Positions 53,360 to 62,690 of a stretch of DNA of 64,000 nt are shown in pieces; the stretch's first letter is position 1, and each line of letters begins with the position of its first letter. A program made the position numbers and the translations under genes. The stretch is from Streptococcus sp. SN-1 (GTDB lineage: Bacteria; Bacillota; Bacilli; Lactobacillales; Streptococcaceae). The stretch lies in assembly GCF_041154385.1 (NCBI RefSeq), contig NZ_AP028929.1, positions 1,488,001-1,552,000 on the forward strand, written 5' to 3'. The notes beneath the pieces were generated by a model. It did not search any database and had not been told where the DNA came from. It saw only the letters and a program-made list of their open reading frames with translations.

Positions 53360-53654
53360 AAAAACTGGTTCAAAATCAATAGAATGTGTGTATTCGATAC
53401 ATTCAATAAATTCTTGGAAACAGTTCTACACCAGTTACACAAATCTATATACACCTATCTCATTCAAAATAAAAAGAAAGCTGCAGTTCTTTTAATCCTG
53501 TATCAACAATTCATTCTGAAATCGAATAGGAGACATTTCCCAAGTCTACAATTCACTTCATCTCAAATTAATTTTTGTAATTCACCCTTAGTTTATAGAT
53601 TTTATACTCAACAAAAGTATAAAGCATACAAAACTTCACTTTGAACCAGTATTT
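53360..53654. mobile_element. Candidate MITE-like element with terminal inverted repeats
   Basis: AAAAACTGGTTCAAA at 53360-53374 and its near-exact reverse complement at 53640-53654 (one mismatch in 15) bound 295 AT-rich bases. An 86-codon frame inside has no ribosome site and looks spurious. No flanking duplication was established. Confidence 0.35.
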
Positions 53655-53761
53655 ATACTATATTCCGTATTAAAAATTCTATTATTGGTTTTGTAAAAAA
53701 CAGTCTTCAAATATCCTGAAATATAGCAAAAAGAGATTGGGTAAAAACTCATTGTCTCTTC

Positions 53762-54736
53762 TCACTCAAGGACTAAGTTCACTTGAGTAAACTGAATCCG
53801 CACTATCGTTCCTTTTCCAACCTCAGACTCAATACGAATCTGGTGACCCAGTTCTTCAGAAATTTTCTTAGAGAGGTAGAGGCCAAGGCCAGAGGACTGT
53901 TGGGTCAAACGGCCATTGTATCCTGAGAAACCACGTTCAAAGACTCGGAGGACATCACTGTTTTTTATCCCGATTCCCGTATCCTTGATACAAAGCTCTT
54001 GCCCCTCCATATAAATCTCCAGACCACCTTCCTTGGTGTACTTGAGACTGTTTGAGATGATTTGCTCAATAACCACTAGCAGCCACTTTTTATCCGTCAC
54101 GATTTCTTTATCAAGGTCATGTAGATTGACATTTAGGCCTTTTTGAATAAAGAAAAGAGCATATTTACGAATTATTTCCTTAACCAAGTCCTCGATTTGA
54201 ACCTGCTTTAAGACCAAATCATCATGAAAACTTTCTAAACGCAGGTACTGTAAGACTAGATTGGTATAGGAGTCAATCTTGAAAATTTCCTGTTCTAATT
54301 GCTGCTTCAGTTGGCGGTCGACCACTTCTGCAACTAAGAGTTGACTGGCTGCAATGGGGGTCTTTATCTGATGGACCCACAAGGTGTAGTAATCCAGCAA
54401 ATCCGTCAGTTTTCTTTCTGAATCTGACCTCTGCTGATAAAGTTCCATCTCACGCGCTTCTAATTTTTCAGCCAAGGCTCTTTCCAAAGGAGACTGAGCT
54501 TCCCTCTCCCCATAGAGAAGTTCCTGACGATATACCTGCATTTCTACCAATATGTCCCAAGCAAAAAATAAAATGGTTACAAAGCAACACAAGAGGAAAA
54601 AATAGAGAAAGTAAATTCCTAAACTGGCAAATAAAAACTGAAAGAGTAAGACCAGAAACGTCAAAGAAAGTAGATAGACAAACAGACGACTACGGGAGCG
54701 CAGATAGGCTAGAAAAAATTGTTTCCAATCAAGCAT
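53762..54736 (-). CDS. Sensor histidine kinase, BceS-like intramembrane-sensing type
   Basis: A 324-residue protein. Two adjacent helices (about 17-38 and 41-62) with almost no extracellular loop, then the H-box YYTLWVHQIKTPIAASQLL (H122), N-box SNSLKYTKEGG and G-box SSGLGLYLS. Such short-loop kinases usually sense through a BceAB-type ABC transporter, but none is adjacent here. It overlaps the regulator by eight bases. It corresponds, as I recall, to pneumococcal TCS01. Confidence 0.9.
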   Translation of the reverse strand: MLDWKQFFLAYLRSRSRLFVYLLSLTFLVLLFQFLFASLGIYFLYFFLLCCFVTILFFAWDILVEMQVYRQELLYGEREAQSPLERALAEKLEAREMELYQQRSDSERKLTDLLDYYTLWVHQIKTPIAASQLLVAEVVDRQLKQQLEQEIFKIDSYTNLVLQYLRLESFHDDLVLKQVQIEDLVKEIIRKYALFFIQKGLNVNLHDLDKEIVTDKKWLLVVIEQIISNSLKYTKEGGLEIYMEGQELCIKDTGIGIKNSDVLRVFERGFSGYNGRLTQQSSGLGLYLSKKISEELGHQIRIESEVGKGTIVRIQFTQVNLVLE

Positions 54737-55406
54737 GCTTCAGTCCGTACCCTATCCCTTTCTTGGTCTCGATAAATCCTACCAAACCCTGCTCTTCCAA
54801 CTTTTTACGCAAACGAGCCACATTGACAGATAGGGTATTGTCATCAATGAAAAAGTCACTATTCCAAAGTTCCCGCATGAGGTCGTCACGCGCTACAATA
54901 TTGCCCGCATGCTCAAACAAAACTCGTAAAATCTGGAATTCGTTCTTGGTCAAATTCAAGACTTGGCCTTGATAATGTAAATCCATGGATTTGGTATTAA
55001 GGATCACACCGGCGTATTCCAGTAAACTCTCGTCACGCCCAAACTCATAGGAACGGCGTAGCAAGCCCTGAACCTTGGCTAAAAGAACCTGCTGGTCAAA
55101 AGGCTTGGTCACAAAGTCATCCGCCCCCATATTAATTGCCATGACAATATCCATAGCCTGGTCTCTCGAAGACAGAAACATGATAGGCACCTTGGAAATC
55201 TTGCGAATTTCCTGACACCAGTGATAGCCATTAAACAAGGGCAAACCAATATCCATGAGGACCAGATGAGGCTCCGACTGGACAAAAAGACTCAAAACTT
55301 CCATAAAGTCTTCTACCAGAACCACTTCAAATCCCCATTCAGAGAGCATTTTCCCGACCTGTTGACGAATGACCTGATCATCTTCTACTAATAAAATCTT
55401 GTGCAT
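54729..55406 (-). CDS. DNA-binding response regulator (OmpR/BceR-like)
   Basis: A 225-residue protein. Receiver with D52 in LVLMDIGLP and a conserved VTKPF lysine, then a winged helix (VARDDLMRELWNSDFFIDDNTLSVNVARLRKKL, given here in part) ending TKKGIGYGLK. Partner of the adjacent kinase. A candidate self-regulatory inverted repeat lies upstream at 55482-55497. Confidence 0.92.
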   Translation of the reverse strand: MHKILLVEDDQVIRQQVGKMLSEWGFEVVLVEDFMEVLSLFVQSEPHLVLMDIGLPLFNGYHWCQEIRKISKVPIMFLSSRDQAMDIVMAINMGADDFVTKPFDQQVLLAKVQGLLRRSYEFGRDESLLEYAGVILNTKSMDLHYQGQVLNLTKNEFQILRVLFEHAGNIVARDDLMRELWNSDFFIDDNTLSVNVARLRKKLEEQGLVGFIETKKGIGYGLKHA

Positions 55407-55481
55407 CTGATTCTCCTTTGCTAATTTTAGGAGTCTTAAATCCTTTAGTATAAATAGAGGGCTTAGTATCTAATACTTTTT

Positions 55482-55497
55482 TGACATTTCCTTGTCA
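55482..55497. promoter_or_regulatory. Inverted repeat upstream of the two-component operon
   Basis: TGACA-N6-TGTCA, 76 bases before the regulator start, resembling BceR-type sites. The rest of 55407-55744 is AT-rich and shows no gene. Confidence 0.35.
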
Positions 55498-55744
55498 CAA
55501 CAGCTCAAAGACAGATAGTGAATAACCCCATTGATATCATACCTTATTTTCAGACATAGTGCCAGCACTACCCATTTATTTTTAATTTTTTCAACCCTCA
55601 TTTCAGTTCTTTTATACATCCCCTTAACCAAAATTTATATCTATTCTTCCAAACCTTGAGTGTAGTTAAAACGACACTCTATACTCTTCTAACATTGAAA
55701 AGCTCCTTATCAAGTGGTATCCGTAAAAAGTTCTAGCTTTCAAA

Positions 55745-55802
55745 TTGACAATCTGAAAAAGATTTGTTAAGATATGAATGAACAATATTTAATATTCATT
55801 CA
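55745..55802 (+). promoter_or_regulatory. tetR promoter with TetR operator
   Basis: TTGACA (55745-55750), 17 bases, TAAGAT (55768-55773). The palindrome TGAATGAA-N12-TTCATTCA (55775-55802) covers the transcription start. The same half sites recur at 56416-56442. Confidence 0.75.
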
Positions 55803-55820
55803 GAAAAGAGGTGAATCAAA

Positions 55821-56384
55821 TTGGACAAAAAACAGGCTTTGAAATCCGCAGCTTATGAAGTTTTTTCAAAAAAAGGATACAAGGCGACAGGAATTTCAGA
55901 AATTGCTAGACAAGCTCATATGGCAGTCGGATCTTTTTATAACTATTACGAAAGTAAAGAGGCTATTTTTTTAGATATCTATATTGATGAAAACAACCGT
56001 GTTCGCCAAACTATGATTGAAGAACTGGATTGGGAAATTGATATGATTGATCTTATTAGTCAACTCTTTGCTCAATCCAGAGCACTCGTTTCTTCCAATA
56101 AAATCCTTGCAGAATGGTACAATCCTGCCATAGCAGATGAGTTGCATAGCTACTATTCCTCAGAAGAAGGGAAAGTCACGAATCCATTTCATCAATTTCT
56201 CGTGAAAACCTTTACTCATCGTTTGCAGACTGAAGGTTATTCTCCAGAAAAAATTCAAAATATTTTACAAGTTTACAACCTATTTTACTACATGGATATG
56301 CATATCACAGAAAATGATTTTCCAGATATTAGCAAAACTGTAGAAATACTAGCAACCAACTTCATTAAAGGAATCCTGAAATAA
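55821..56384 (+). CDS. TetR/AcrR family transcriptional regulator
   Basis: A 187-residue regulator with an N-terminal HTH (AAYEVFSKKGYKATGISEIARQ in part; then VGSFYNYYESKEAIF). The start is a TTG at 55821 with GAGGTGA upstream. A ligand-binding helical domain follows. Palindromes in its own promoter and before the next gene suggest it represses both. The inducer is unknown. Confidence 0.9.
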   Translation: MDKKQALKSAAYEVFSKKGYKATGISEIARQAHMAVGSFYNYYESKEAIFLDIYIDENNRVRQTMIEELDWEIDMIDLISQLFAQSRALVSSNKILAEWYNPAIADELHSYYSSEEGKVTNPFHQFLVKTFTHRLQTEGYSPEKIQNILQVYNLFYYMDMHITENDFPDISKTVEILATNFIKGILK

Positions 56385-56415
56385 AGAAATCTTTTCTTTA
56401 TTTTTTGAAAATTCT

Positions 56416-56442
56416 TGAATGAAGAAAAATATTATTCATTCA
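56416..56442 (+). promoter_or_regulatory. Second TetR operator, before the reductase gene
   Basis: TGAATGAA-N11-TTCATTCA, the same arms as at 55775-55802. A TTGAAA lies at 56405-56410 and TATTAT falls inside the site. Confidence 0.65.
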
Positions 56443-56472
56443 TAAAAATTATTACACTATAGGAGCTTAAAA

Positions 56473-57249
56473 ATGAAACGAGGGAAAAAAATGTTCATAA
56501 TTATTCTAACTACACTTGGAGTGCTTGGCTTTATATCTTGGGGAATCATTACCTATCTTGGACGAAGTCAAACTTTATCGATAAAATCCATTGAAAATCC
56601 CAGCGGAGATTTGTATTTAGTTCACATCACAAAACCAAAAAATCAAATATGGAAAGCTGGCTCCTATGCTCAGTTTAAGCTTCCTGACAGCTCGTTTGAT
56701 CCAGACAAAAATCCAGTAAAGGAGGAACAGACTAGTCGATGGCTAACCCTTGCTTCCACTCCTGATGAGGATGAAATTCTTATTGTAACCCATAATAGTG
56801 GTAGCGTGTTTAAGGAAACCTTAACACATTTACCAGCTGGTAGTAAAATTGAGATGAGTTGGCTGGAGTCATCTTTATCTGTTAAAGACAATGACCAAGC
56901 ACTGATTTGTTTTGCCTCTGATGTCGGTATTTCTACTCTACGTCCAGTTGTGAAAGAGTGGGCTGGTAAGCGCTCCATAATTCTTAATCATTTAGACAAA
57001 GGAGTAAGAATTTTTGATAATGAGTTAAGAGAACTTAGTCAGAACAATCCGAATCTGACTTATAAAACTAGCGAAACCTTTTCTCAAAGCCAAGCATTTC
57101 TAAAAAATGCGGTTGAGAAATACGGCAACCAAGCTATTTATCTCTTGACCGGCCAACCTGATGATATAAATGAGATGAAAAATTTCTTAAAAGAGAATGG
57201 GATTGACGCCAAACAGATACAAACAAGTATGTTTAGAGGTTTGAAATAA
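56473..57249 (+). CDS. Membrane-anchored FNR-like flavin reductase domain protein
   Basis: A 258-residue protein. One N-terminal helix (about 8-29), then a ferredoxin-NADP reductase fold: FAD-binding SRWLTLAST, ICFASDVGISTLRPV for the nucleotide phosphates and YLLTGQPDDINEM near the C-terminus. It lacks a ferredoxin or haem domain, so the electron acceptor is unknown. AGGAGCTTAAAA precedes the ATG. Probably controlled by the adjacent TetR. Confidence 0.75.
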   Translation: MKRGKKMFIIILTTLGVLGFISWGIITYLGRSQTLSIKSIENPSGDLYLVHITKPKNQIWKAGSYAQFKLPDSSFDPDKNPVKEEQTSRWLTLASTPDEDEILIVTHNSGSVFKETLTHLPAGSKIEMSWLESSLSVKDNDQALICFASDVGISTLRPVVKEWAGKRSIILNHLDKGVRIFDNELRELSQNNPNLTYKTSETFSQSQAFLKNAVEKYGNQAIYLLTGQPDDINEMKNFLKENGIDAKQIQTSMFRGLK

Positions 57250-57372
57250 AAGCAAACTGTCTTCTATGTGTCTGAATCATACCATTATAGGTCAGTATGT
57301 AGAGAGATCGTACAAACCAACTAGTAAATTCTATGTGTTTGTGATAAGATAAATAAAAAGAAAGGAGCTCTT

Positions 57373-58446
57373 ATGACCAATATTTTTGATTATCTGAAAG
57401 ATGTCGCACACGATTCTTATTACGACCTTCCTTTGAATGAATTAGATGTTTTAGCCTTAACAGAAATCACCTATCTCTCATTTGATAATCTGGTCTCCAC
57501 AGCTCCTCAGCGACTTTTAGACCTGGCACCTCAGGTTCCAAGGGAGCCAAACATGTTGACCAGCAAAAATCGCCTCCAGCTATTAGATGAACTAGCTCAA
57601 CACAAGCGCTTCAAAAATTGCAAACTCTCCCATTTTATCAACGACATCGACCCTGAGCTGCAAAAGCAATTTGCGGCTATGACCTACCGCCTCACTCTCG
57701 ACACCTATCTGATTGTCTTTCGTGGGACTGATGACAGCATCATTGGCTGGAAGGAAGATTTCCACCTGACCTATATGAAGGAAATTCCTGCTCAAAAGCA
57801 TGCCCTCCGCTATTTAAAGAACTTTTTTGCCCAACATCCTAAGCAAAAGGTCATTCTGACTGGGCATTCCAAGGGAGGAAATCTAGCCATCTATGGTGCT
57901 AGCCAAATTGAGCAAAGCTTGCAGGATCAAATCACAGCAGTTTATACCTTTGATGCGCCTGGTCTCCACAAAGAACTGACACAAACCGAGGGCTATCAAA
58001 GGATAATGGATAAAACCAAGGTCTTCATTCCACAAGGCTCCATTATCGGTATGATGATGGAAATCCCTAACCACCAAATCATCGTGCACAGTACTGCCTT
58101 GGGTGGTATCGCCCAGCACGATACCTTTAGTTGGCAGATTGAGGACAAGCGCTTCGTCCAACTGGATAAGACCAACAGTGATAGCCAACAAGTCGACACA
58201 ACCTTCAAGGAGTGGGTTGCCACAGTCCCTGACGAAGAACTCCAGCTCTACTTCGACCTCTTCTTTGGCACCATTCTAGATGCTGGGATTAGCTCCATCA
58301 ATGACCTGTCTTCCTTAAAGGCGCTTGAACACATTCGTCATCTCTTCGTCCAAGCTCAATCCCTCACTCCAGAAGAAAGAGAAACCATGGGACGCCTCAC
58401 TCAATTATTGATTGATACCCGTTACCAAGCATGGAAGAATAGATAG
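57373..58446 (+). CDS. DUF2974 (Mbeg1-like) lipase-fold protein
   Basis: A 357-residue alpha/beta hydrolase. Nucleophile Ser in LTGHSKGGNLAIYGA, oxyanion region YLIVFRGTDD, candidate His in GGIAQHDTF. There is no signal peptide. AAAGGAG precedes the ATG. The substrate is unknown; the family is common in streptococci next to core genes. Confidence 0.85.
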   Translation: MTNIFDYLKDVAHDSYYDLPLNELDVLALTEITYLSFDNLVSTAPQRLLDLAPQVPREPNMLTSKNRLQLLDELAQHKRFKNCKLSHFINDIDPELQKQFAAMTYRLTLDTYLIVFRGTDDSIIGWKEDFHLTYMKEIPAQKHALRYLKNFFAQHPKQKVILTGHSKGGNLAIYGASQIEQSLQDQITAVYTFDAPGLHKELTQTEGYQRIMDKTKVFIPQGSIIGMMMEIPNHQIIVHSTALGGIAQHDTFSWQIEDKRFVQLDKTNSDSQQVDTTFKEWVATVPDEELQLYFDLFFGTILDAGISSINDLSSLKALEHIRHLFVQAQSLTPEERETMGRLTQLLIDTRYQAWKNR

Positions 58447-58475
58447 TACCTTTCAAAAATCAAATGTATATAAAA

Positions 58476-58521
58476 CAAAAGACCTAGAATACATACTTTC
58501 ATGTGCATTCTAAGTCTTTTT
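58476..58521. terminator. Bidirectional terminator between the DUF2974 and YdcF genes
   Basis: aaaagacctagaat and attctaagtctttt arms with a central cat/atg pairing, T runs on both sides. Confidence 0.7.
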
Positions 58522-58534
58522 AAATAAAATCTAA

Positions 58535-59554
58535 CTACCAAATAACCCCTTTATAGGCTATCAAAATGAGGACTGATAGCAGGACATAAAAAGCAAGGAA
58601 AAGCCATTTCATCTTGACACAGAGCGCTACGTACTCCCGAATAAAAGCAGATGGTATGTAGTAGCCTGCCGTCCTACATCCGAGGCCATCTCCCTTCATT
58701 TTTAACTTACGAGCATAGGTACTTGTTCTAAAGACATGATAATCATTTGTTACAAAGAGGAATTGAGGTTTGGCTACCAGTTTCTCGCCAAGTTCCTTAG
58801 AAAAGAGAAGGTTCTCGTAGGTAGTCCTTGATTGATCCTCCAGAATAATCGCATCTTGGGGAACATCTGTCTCCGTAAGCAGATAGTTTGTAATGGCCTG
58901 CGCTTCAGAAATCTTTTCATCTCCTCCTTGACCACCACTGGCAATAATTTTTATGTTAGAATTCTTAGACTTGTGGTAAGCTTCTACCGCCTTATCAATT
59001 CTCCTCTTTAGCAAAGGTGTTACCTTTTCTCCGCCTAATAAACCAGCACCGTGAATGATAATAAAATCATAATGCTTCTTCTTAGGAATAAAGAGATACA
59101 AGATAGAGTACAGCATAAAACCCGTAAAAGCAAAGCCAAAAATAAAATAAGAGTAGAAAATGAATACAAATAAAATGTTTAGAAAGTGATTGGTGGCAAA
59201 TAAAGCGTCTCTATCTCCAAAGCGAAATAACATCAAAGCAAAAAATACCAAAATGACTATTCCAAGGAGCATGGAGAGATAATTGGCCTTTGAACGTCCC
59301 TCTCGCTTCAACAAAATGACCCCATTATAGATTAAAAAGATGCCACTTAGAAAAATCAGTATCGGAAGTAAAATAAAGGGAAATATAAAAAAAGCGAAAT
59401 GAATCTTCTCATACCCATTTTGATAAAAAAGGTAGCCTAGATAAAAATAACTTGAAATGAGGGATAATAAAAATAATACTGGATTCCACAAACTTCTGTT
59501 ATCTTTCCAAAATGACACTATAAAGGCTAATATAATTCCTATAACGAGATACAT
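58535..59554 (-). CDS. YdcF/DUF218 family membrane protein
   Basis: A 339-residue protein. Several N-terminal helices (about 1-160), then the DUF218 domain: IIHGAGLLGG, SGGQGGDE, EDQSRTTYENLLFSKEL and VTNDYHVFRTS. A further C-terminal helix follows. Related SanA/ElyC proteins affect envelope carbon flux; the precise role is unknown. Confidence 0.88.
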   Translation of the reverse strand: MYLVIGIILAFIVSFWKDNRSLWNPVLFLLSLISSYFYLGYLFYQNGYEKIHFAFFIFPFILLPILIFLSGIFLIYNGVILLKREGRSKANYLSMLLGIVILVFFALMLFRFGDRDALFATNHFLNILFVFIFYSYFIFGFAFTGFMLYSILYLFIPKKKHYDFIIIHGAGLLGGEKVTPLLKRRIDKAVEAYHKSKNSNIKIIASGGQGGDEKISEAQAITNYLLTETDVPQDAIILEDQSRTTYENLLFSKELGEKLVAKPQFLFVTNDYHVFRTSTYARKLKMKGDGLGCRTAGYYIPSAFIREYVALCVKMKWLFLAFYVLLSVLILIAYKGVIW

Positions 59555-59599
59555 TTCTTCCTCCTTTAATAACTACATTTTATCATAATTATCCGAAGG

Positions 59600-59623
59600 A
59601 AAAAAGAGGGCATCTCTCCCTCT
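59600..59623 (-). terminator. Terminator of the Rrf2 gene
   Basis: Minus strand AGAGGG, seven-base loop, CCCTCT, TTTTT; it overlaps the stop codon. Confidence 0.8.
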
Positions 59624-60059
59624 AATCCTTCATTTGACTCTCCGCATCAGCCACGACTTGTTCTAGACTGGTCTGACCAAGTTCAGCCTCCATAGCCAGC
59701 TGAATTCTCTCCAATTTTTGATCCAAAACATCATGAATATGAGCTCCAACTGGGCAATTTGGATTTGGATTGTCATGGAAACTAAAGAGTTGACCTGTCT
59801 TACCAAGACACTCAACCGCTTGATAAACATCTAAAAGACTAATGTCCTTGAGATCCTTAACAATCTCTGTCCCACCTGTTCCACGCGCTACTGAAATCAG
59901 CTCTGCCTTCTTCAACTGAGACAAGGTCTTTCTGATAATGACAGGATTGACCCCGACACTAGCAGCTAAAAAATCACTGGTCACCTTGCTTTCCTTCCCC
60001 TCGAGGGCAATAATTATCAGCATATGAGTCGCAATGGTAAATCTACTCGGAATTTGCAT
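59622..60059 (-). CDS. Rrf2 family transcriptional regulator
   Basis: A 145-residue protein. Winged helix with TSDFLAASVGVNPVIIRKTL and a wing SVARGTGGTEI. Cys residues (VECLGK and NPNCPVG) are fewer and differently placed than in IscR, closer to the YwnA/CymR-like group. Possibly redox- or NO-responsive; targets unknown. It follows the metallophosphoesterase gene. Confidence 0.88.
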   Translation of the reverse strand: MQIPSRFTIATHMLIIIALEGKESKVTSDFLAASVGVNPVIIRKTLSQLKKAELISVARGTGGTEIVKDLKDISLLDVYQAVECLGKTGQLFSFHDNPNPNCPVGAHIHDVLDQKLERIQLAMEAELGQTSLEQVVADAESQMKD

Positions 60060-60134
60060 CCTCTTCTCCTTTTTACGAGGCTAGCCTGCCTCTACTCTTC
60101 TTTTTCTTTTATTATACCTTTTTTAGTTGTAATG

Positions 60135-60977
60135 TCAATCGTTACCACTTTTCAACCAAGCATCTAATTCCCTATCATAACCCTCTTTCTGGGCTAATTC
60201 TCTCAGAAATTCCTGATGATGAGTATGGTGGATACCATTGACCAGACTTTCATAGTAAACCTCAAAATAGGGAAGTTTGAGGTCTTTAGCTAGCTGCAAT
60301 TCAGCTGCCACATCGTAGTCTACCCGTCGGAAGTCCATATCTACCAAGCCCTTGTCATCAAACTCTAAAATCATATACTGGGCTCGCAAGTCCTTCCGCA
60401 ACTGGGCATCTAGAAAGAAAGGCTGGCCAATTGAACCCGGATTGACAATCAATTGCCCACCAGTCCCGTAACGAAGCAACTGCTGGTGAATATGACCATA
60501 AACAGCAATATCACAAGGCGGATTGGTCACCAAGCGGTCAAAATCCTCTTGCGACCCAGTATGAATCAACTCACGCCCCCAGTTCTTATCAGGCAGATGA
60601 TGGCTAATTCCCACCGTCAAATCCCCAAACTGACGATGAAGCTGGAGGGGTTGATTGTGGAGCAGTTCGATTTCTTCTAGGGAAATTTCCTCTAAAACAT
60701 ACTGGCACTGGCGCAAGAGATAGCGTTGACTGGGACGAGTACTATCCAATTCCTTACGGACACCATGCCACAGACTGTCTTCCCAGTTTCCCAAAACTCT
60801 AGCCGTAATCGGTAGTTGAACCAACAAGTCCAAAATCCTTCTACGCCCTGTCCCTGGCATGAGAATATCTCCCAAAAGCCAGTATTCATCCACTCCTAGC
60901 TGCCGAGCATCTGCCAAAACAGCCTCCAAGGCGGTGGTATTTCCATGAATATCTGAAAGAAGAGCTATTTTCGTCAT
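60135..60977 (-). CDS. Metallophosphoesterase (YfcE/MJ0936-like)
   Basis: A 280-residue calcineurin-like phosphoesterase. Metal ligands in LLSDIHGN, LLGDILMPG, LGNWED, GISHH and VYGHIHQQ. The substrate is unknown. Start MTKIALLSD at 60977 with GAGGAG six bases upstream; an ATG two codons earlier sits directly on that ribosome site. Confidence 0.88.
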   Translation of the reverse strand: MTKIALLSDIHGNTTALEAVLADARQLGVDEYWLLGDILMPGTGRRRILDLLVQLPITARVLGNWEDSLWHGVRKELDSTRPSQRYLLRQCQYVLEEISLEEIELLHNQPLQLHRQFGDLTVGISHHLPDKNWGRELIHTGSQEDFDRLVTNPPCDIAVYGHIHQQLLRYGTGGQLIVNPGSIGQPFFLDAQLRKDLRAQYMILEFDDKGLVDMDFRRVDYDVAAELQLAKDLKLPYFEVYYESLVNGIHHTHHQEFLRELAQKEGYDRELDAWLKSGND

Positions 60978-61088
60978 ATCCATCTCCTCGTTTTTTCTCT
61001 TGCAATAAGTATAACATAAAAAGTCATAGCTAGAGAAATCTAGCTTTTTTTGATATACTAGATAGAGATATTAGACAAGAGGAAACGA

Positions 61089-61739
61089 ATGACCCCGAAT
61101 AAAGAAGATTATCTAAAGTGTATTTACGAAATTGGCATAGACCTGCATAAAATCACCAACAAGGAAATTGCGGCTCGCATGCAAGTCTCTCCCCCTGCCG
61201 TAACTGAAATGATTAAACGGATGAAAAGTGAAAATCTCATCCTCAAGGACAAGGAATGTGGCTATCTACTGACTGATCTCGGACTCAAACTGGTCTCTGA
61301 GCTCTATCGTAAACACCGCTTGATTGAAGTTTTTCTAGTTCATCATTTAGACTATACGAGTGACCAGATTCATGAGGAAGCTGAGGTCTTGGAACACACT
61401 GTATCTGACCTGTTCGTGGAAAGACTGGATAAATTGCTAGGTTTCCCTAAAACCTGCCCCCACGGAGGAACCATTCCTGCCAAGGGAGAACTCCTAGTTG
61501 AAATCAATAACCTGCCACTAGCTGACATCAAGGAAGCTGGCTCCTATCGCCTGACTCGGGTGCACGATAGTTTTGACATTCTCAGTTATCTGGACAAGCA
61601 CTCACTTCACATCGGTGATTCGCTCCAAGTCAAGCAGTTTGATGGCTTCAGCAACACCTTCACTATCCTTAGTAAAGACGAGGATTTACAAGTGAATATG
61701 GACATTGCCAAACAACTCTATGTCGAAAAAATCAACTAA
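61089..61739 (+). CDS. psaR: Manganese-dependent DtxR-family repressor (PsaR/SloR type)
   Basis: A 216-residue protein. N-terminal winged helix (ITNKEIAARMQVSPPAVTEMIKRM in part), metal-binding dimer domain with ligands in CGYLLTD, HRLIEVFLVHHL, HEEAEVLEH and PHGG, and a C-terminal SH3-like/FeoA domain. In pneumococcus it represses psaBCA and surface genes when Mn is sufficient. GAGGAAAC precedes the ATG. A terminator follows. Confidence 0.92.
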   Translation: MTPNKEDYLKCIYEIGIDLHKITNKEIAARMQVSPPAVTEMIKRMKSENLILKDKECGYLLTDLGLKLVSELYRKHRLIEVFLVHHLDYTSDQIHEEAEVLEHTVSDLFVERLDKLLGFPKTCPHGGTIPAKGELLVEINNLPLADIKEAGSYRLTRVHDSFDILSYLDKHSLHIGDSLQVKQFDGFSNTFTILSKDEDLQVNMDIAKQLYVEKIN

Positions 61740-61757
61740 TTTCTCAAGTCCCCTACC

Positions 61758-61794
61758 AACCCTGAAAATTTGATTTTCAGGGTTTTATTTTTAT
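61758..61794 (+). terminator. Terminator of psaR
   Basis: AACCCTGAAAA, TTTGA, TTTTCAGGGTT, then TTATTTTTAT. Confidence 0.88.
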
Positions 61795-61860
61795 CATTTG
61801 ATTTTGCTTTCATTTAGTTGTAGAATATTTGTTAAAAAAAAAAGAAAGATAGTTTAACCT

Positions 61861-62568
61861 ATGAAAAAATCACTAAAAATTTTTGCGACATCTAAATGGT
61901 TTGACCTCTTTGGAGTTGCTTTGGTCGTTGGGATTGCGATTGCATCTGGTTACCTCAACTCCCGCCTCGATAAATTTGTAGACTGGGGACCATGGATAGC
62001 TCTTGTTCCCTTTGGATTGATTTCCGTAACCAATGTTGGGATTTCCATGTTGTCCACTCGTTTCACGGGAAAATTAAGCAAATGGGGAAATTATTTTGGT
62101 ATTGTTAATACCATTTTGTCCGGTGCTATTGATTATATCCTTGGAAATAAGGCGGCTATTATCACCTATCCCGTCACCTTCCTCATTTATACCTTTGCTA
62201 TTAAGAAATGGGAAGCTTCGCAAGAAGGCAGACCCAACCAAATGAGCCAAAAACAGGTAAAAGTGGCGGCCATCATCATTTCAATCATCGCCTTCCTCTT
62301 TGCCTTTGTGACCAACTATATCGGATATGGGGGCAAGATGAATCTCCTTGCCTACGTAACAACTATTGCCTTCGCACTGTCTCTCATTGCCAATGCTTTG
62401 AATGCATTGAAACTAACAACTCAGTGGGGTTTTTGGTTGATTTACAATTTCGTTCAGCTGACAAAGGCTGGCATTCAAGGAAACTTTGCCAATATCGGAA
62501 AATACATCTTTTATATCCTCAATGCAATCGGAGCTTTATTTGTATGGAATGATGAAGAAGTAAAATAA
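61861..62568 (+). CDS. pnuC: PnuC-family nicotinamide riboside/mononucleotide transporter
   Basis: A 235-residue protein with seven predicted helices; WGFWLIYNFVQLTKAG and YFGIVNTILSGAIDYILG are PnuC-like. It imports NAD precursors. The promoter is TTGATT-17-TAGAAT ending at 61826. The ribosome site is weak. It complements the pncA nicotinamidase salvage route elsewhere in the window. Confidence 0.9.
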   Translation: MKKSLKIFATSKWFDLFGVALVVGIAIASGYLNSRLDKFVDWGPWIALVPFGLISVTNVGISMLSTRFTGKLSKWGNYFGIVNTILSGAIDYILGNKAAIITYPVTFLIYTFAIKKWEASQEGRPNQMSQKQVKVAAIIISIIAFLFAFVTNYIGYGGKMNLLAYVTTIAFALSLIANALNALKLTTQWGFWLIYNFVQLTKAGIQGNFANIGKYIFYILNAIGALFVWNDEEVK

Positions 62569-62690
62569 TAGAAGGAAACTCAAATAAAGAAATCTAATAG
62601 AATCTCCTTACTAAAATTTTTTATCATTTTACTTGTAACTCCCATTCTTTTGGAGTAGAATGAAGCTAGATAAAAGAGGGAGGTCATCTT

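Noticed and set aside
53384-53644. 86-codon plus-strand frame
   Set aside because: No ribosome site or recognisable domain. It lies within the AT-rich region bounded by inverted repeats.
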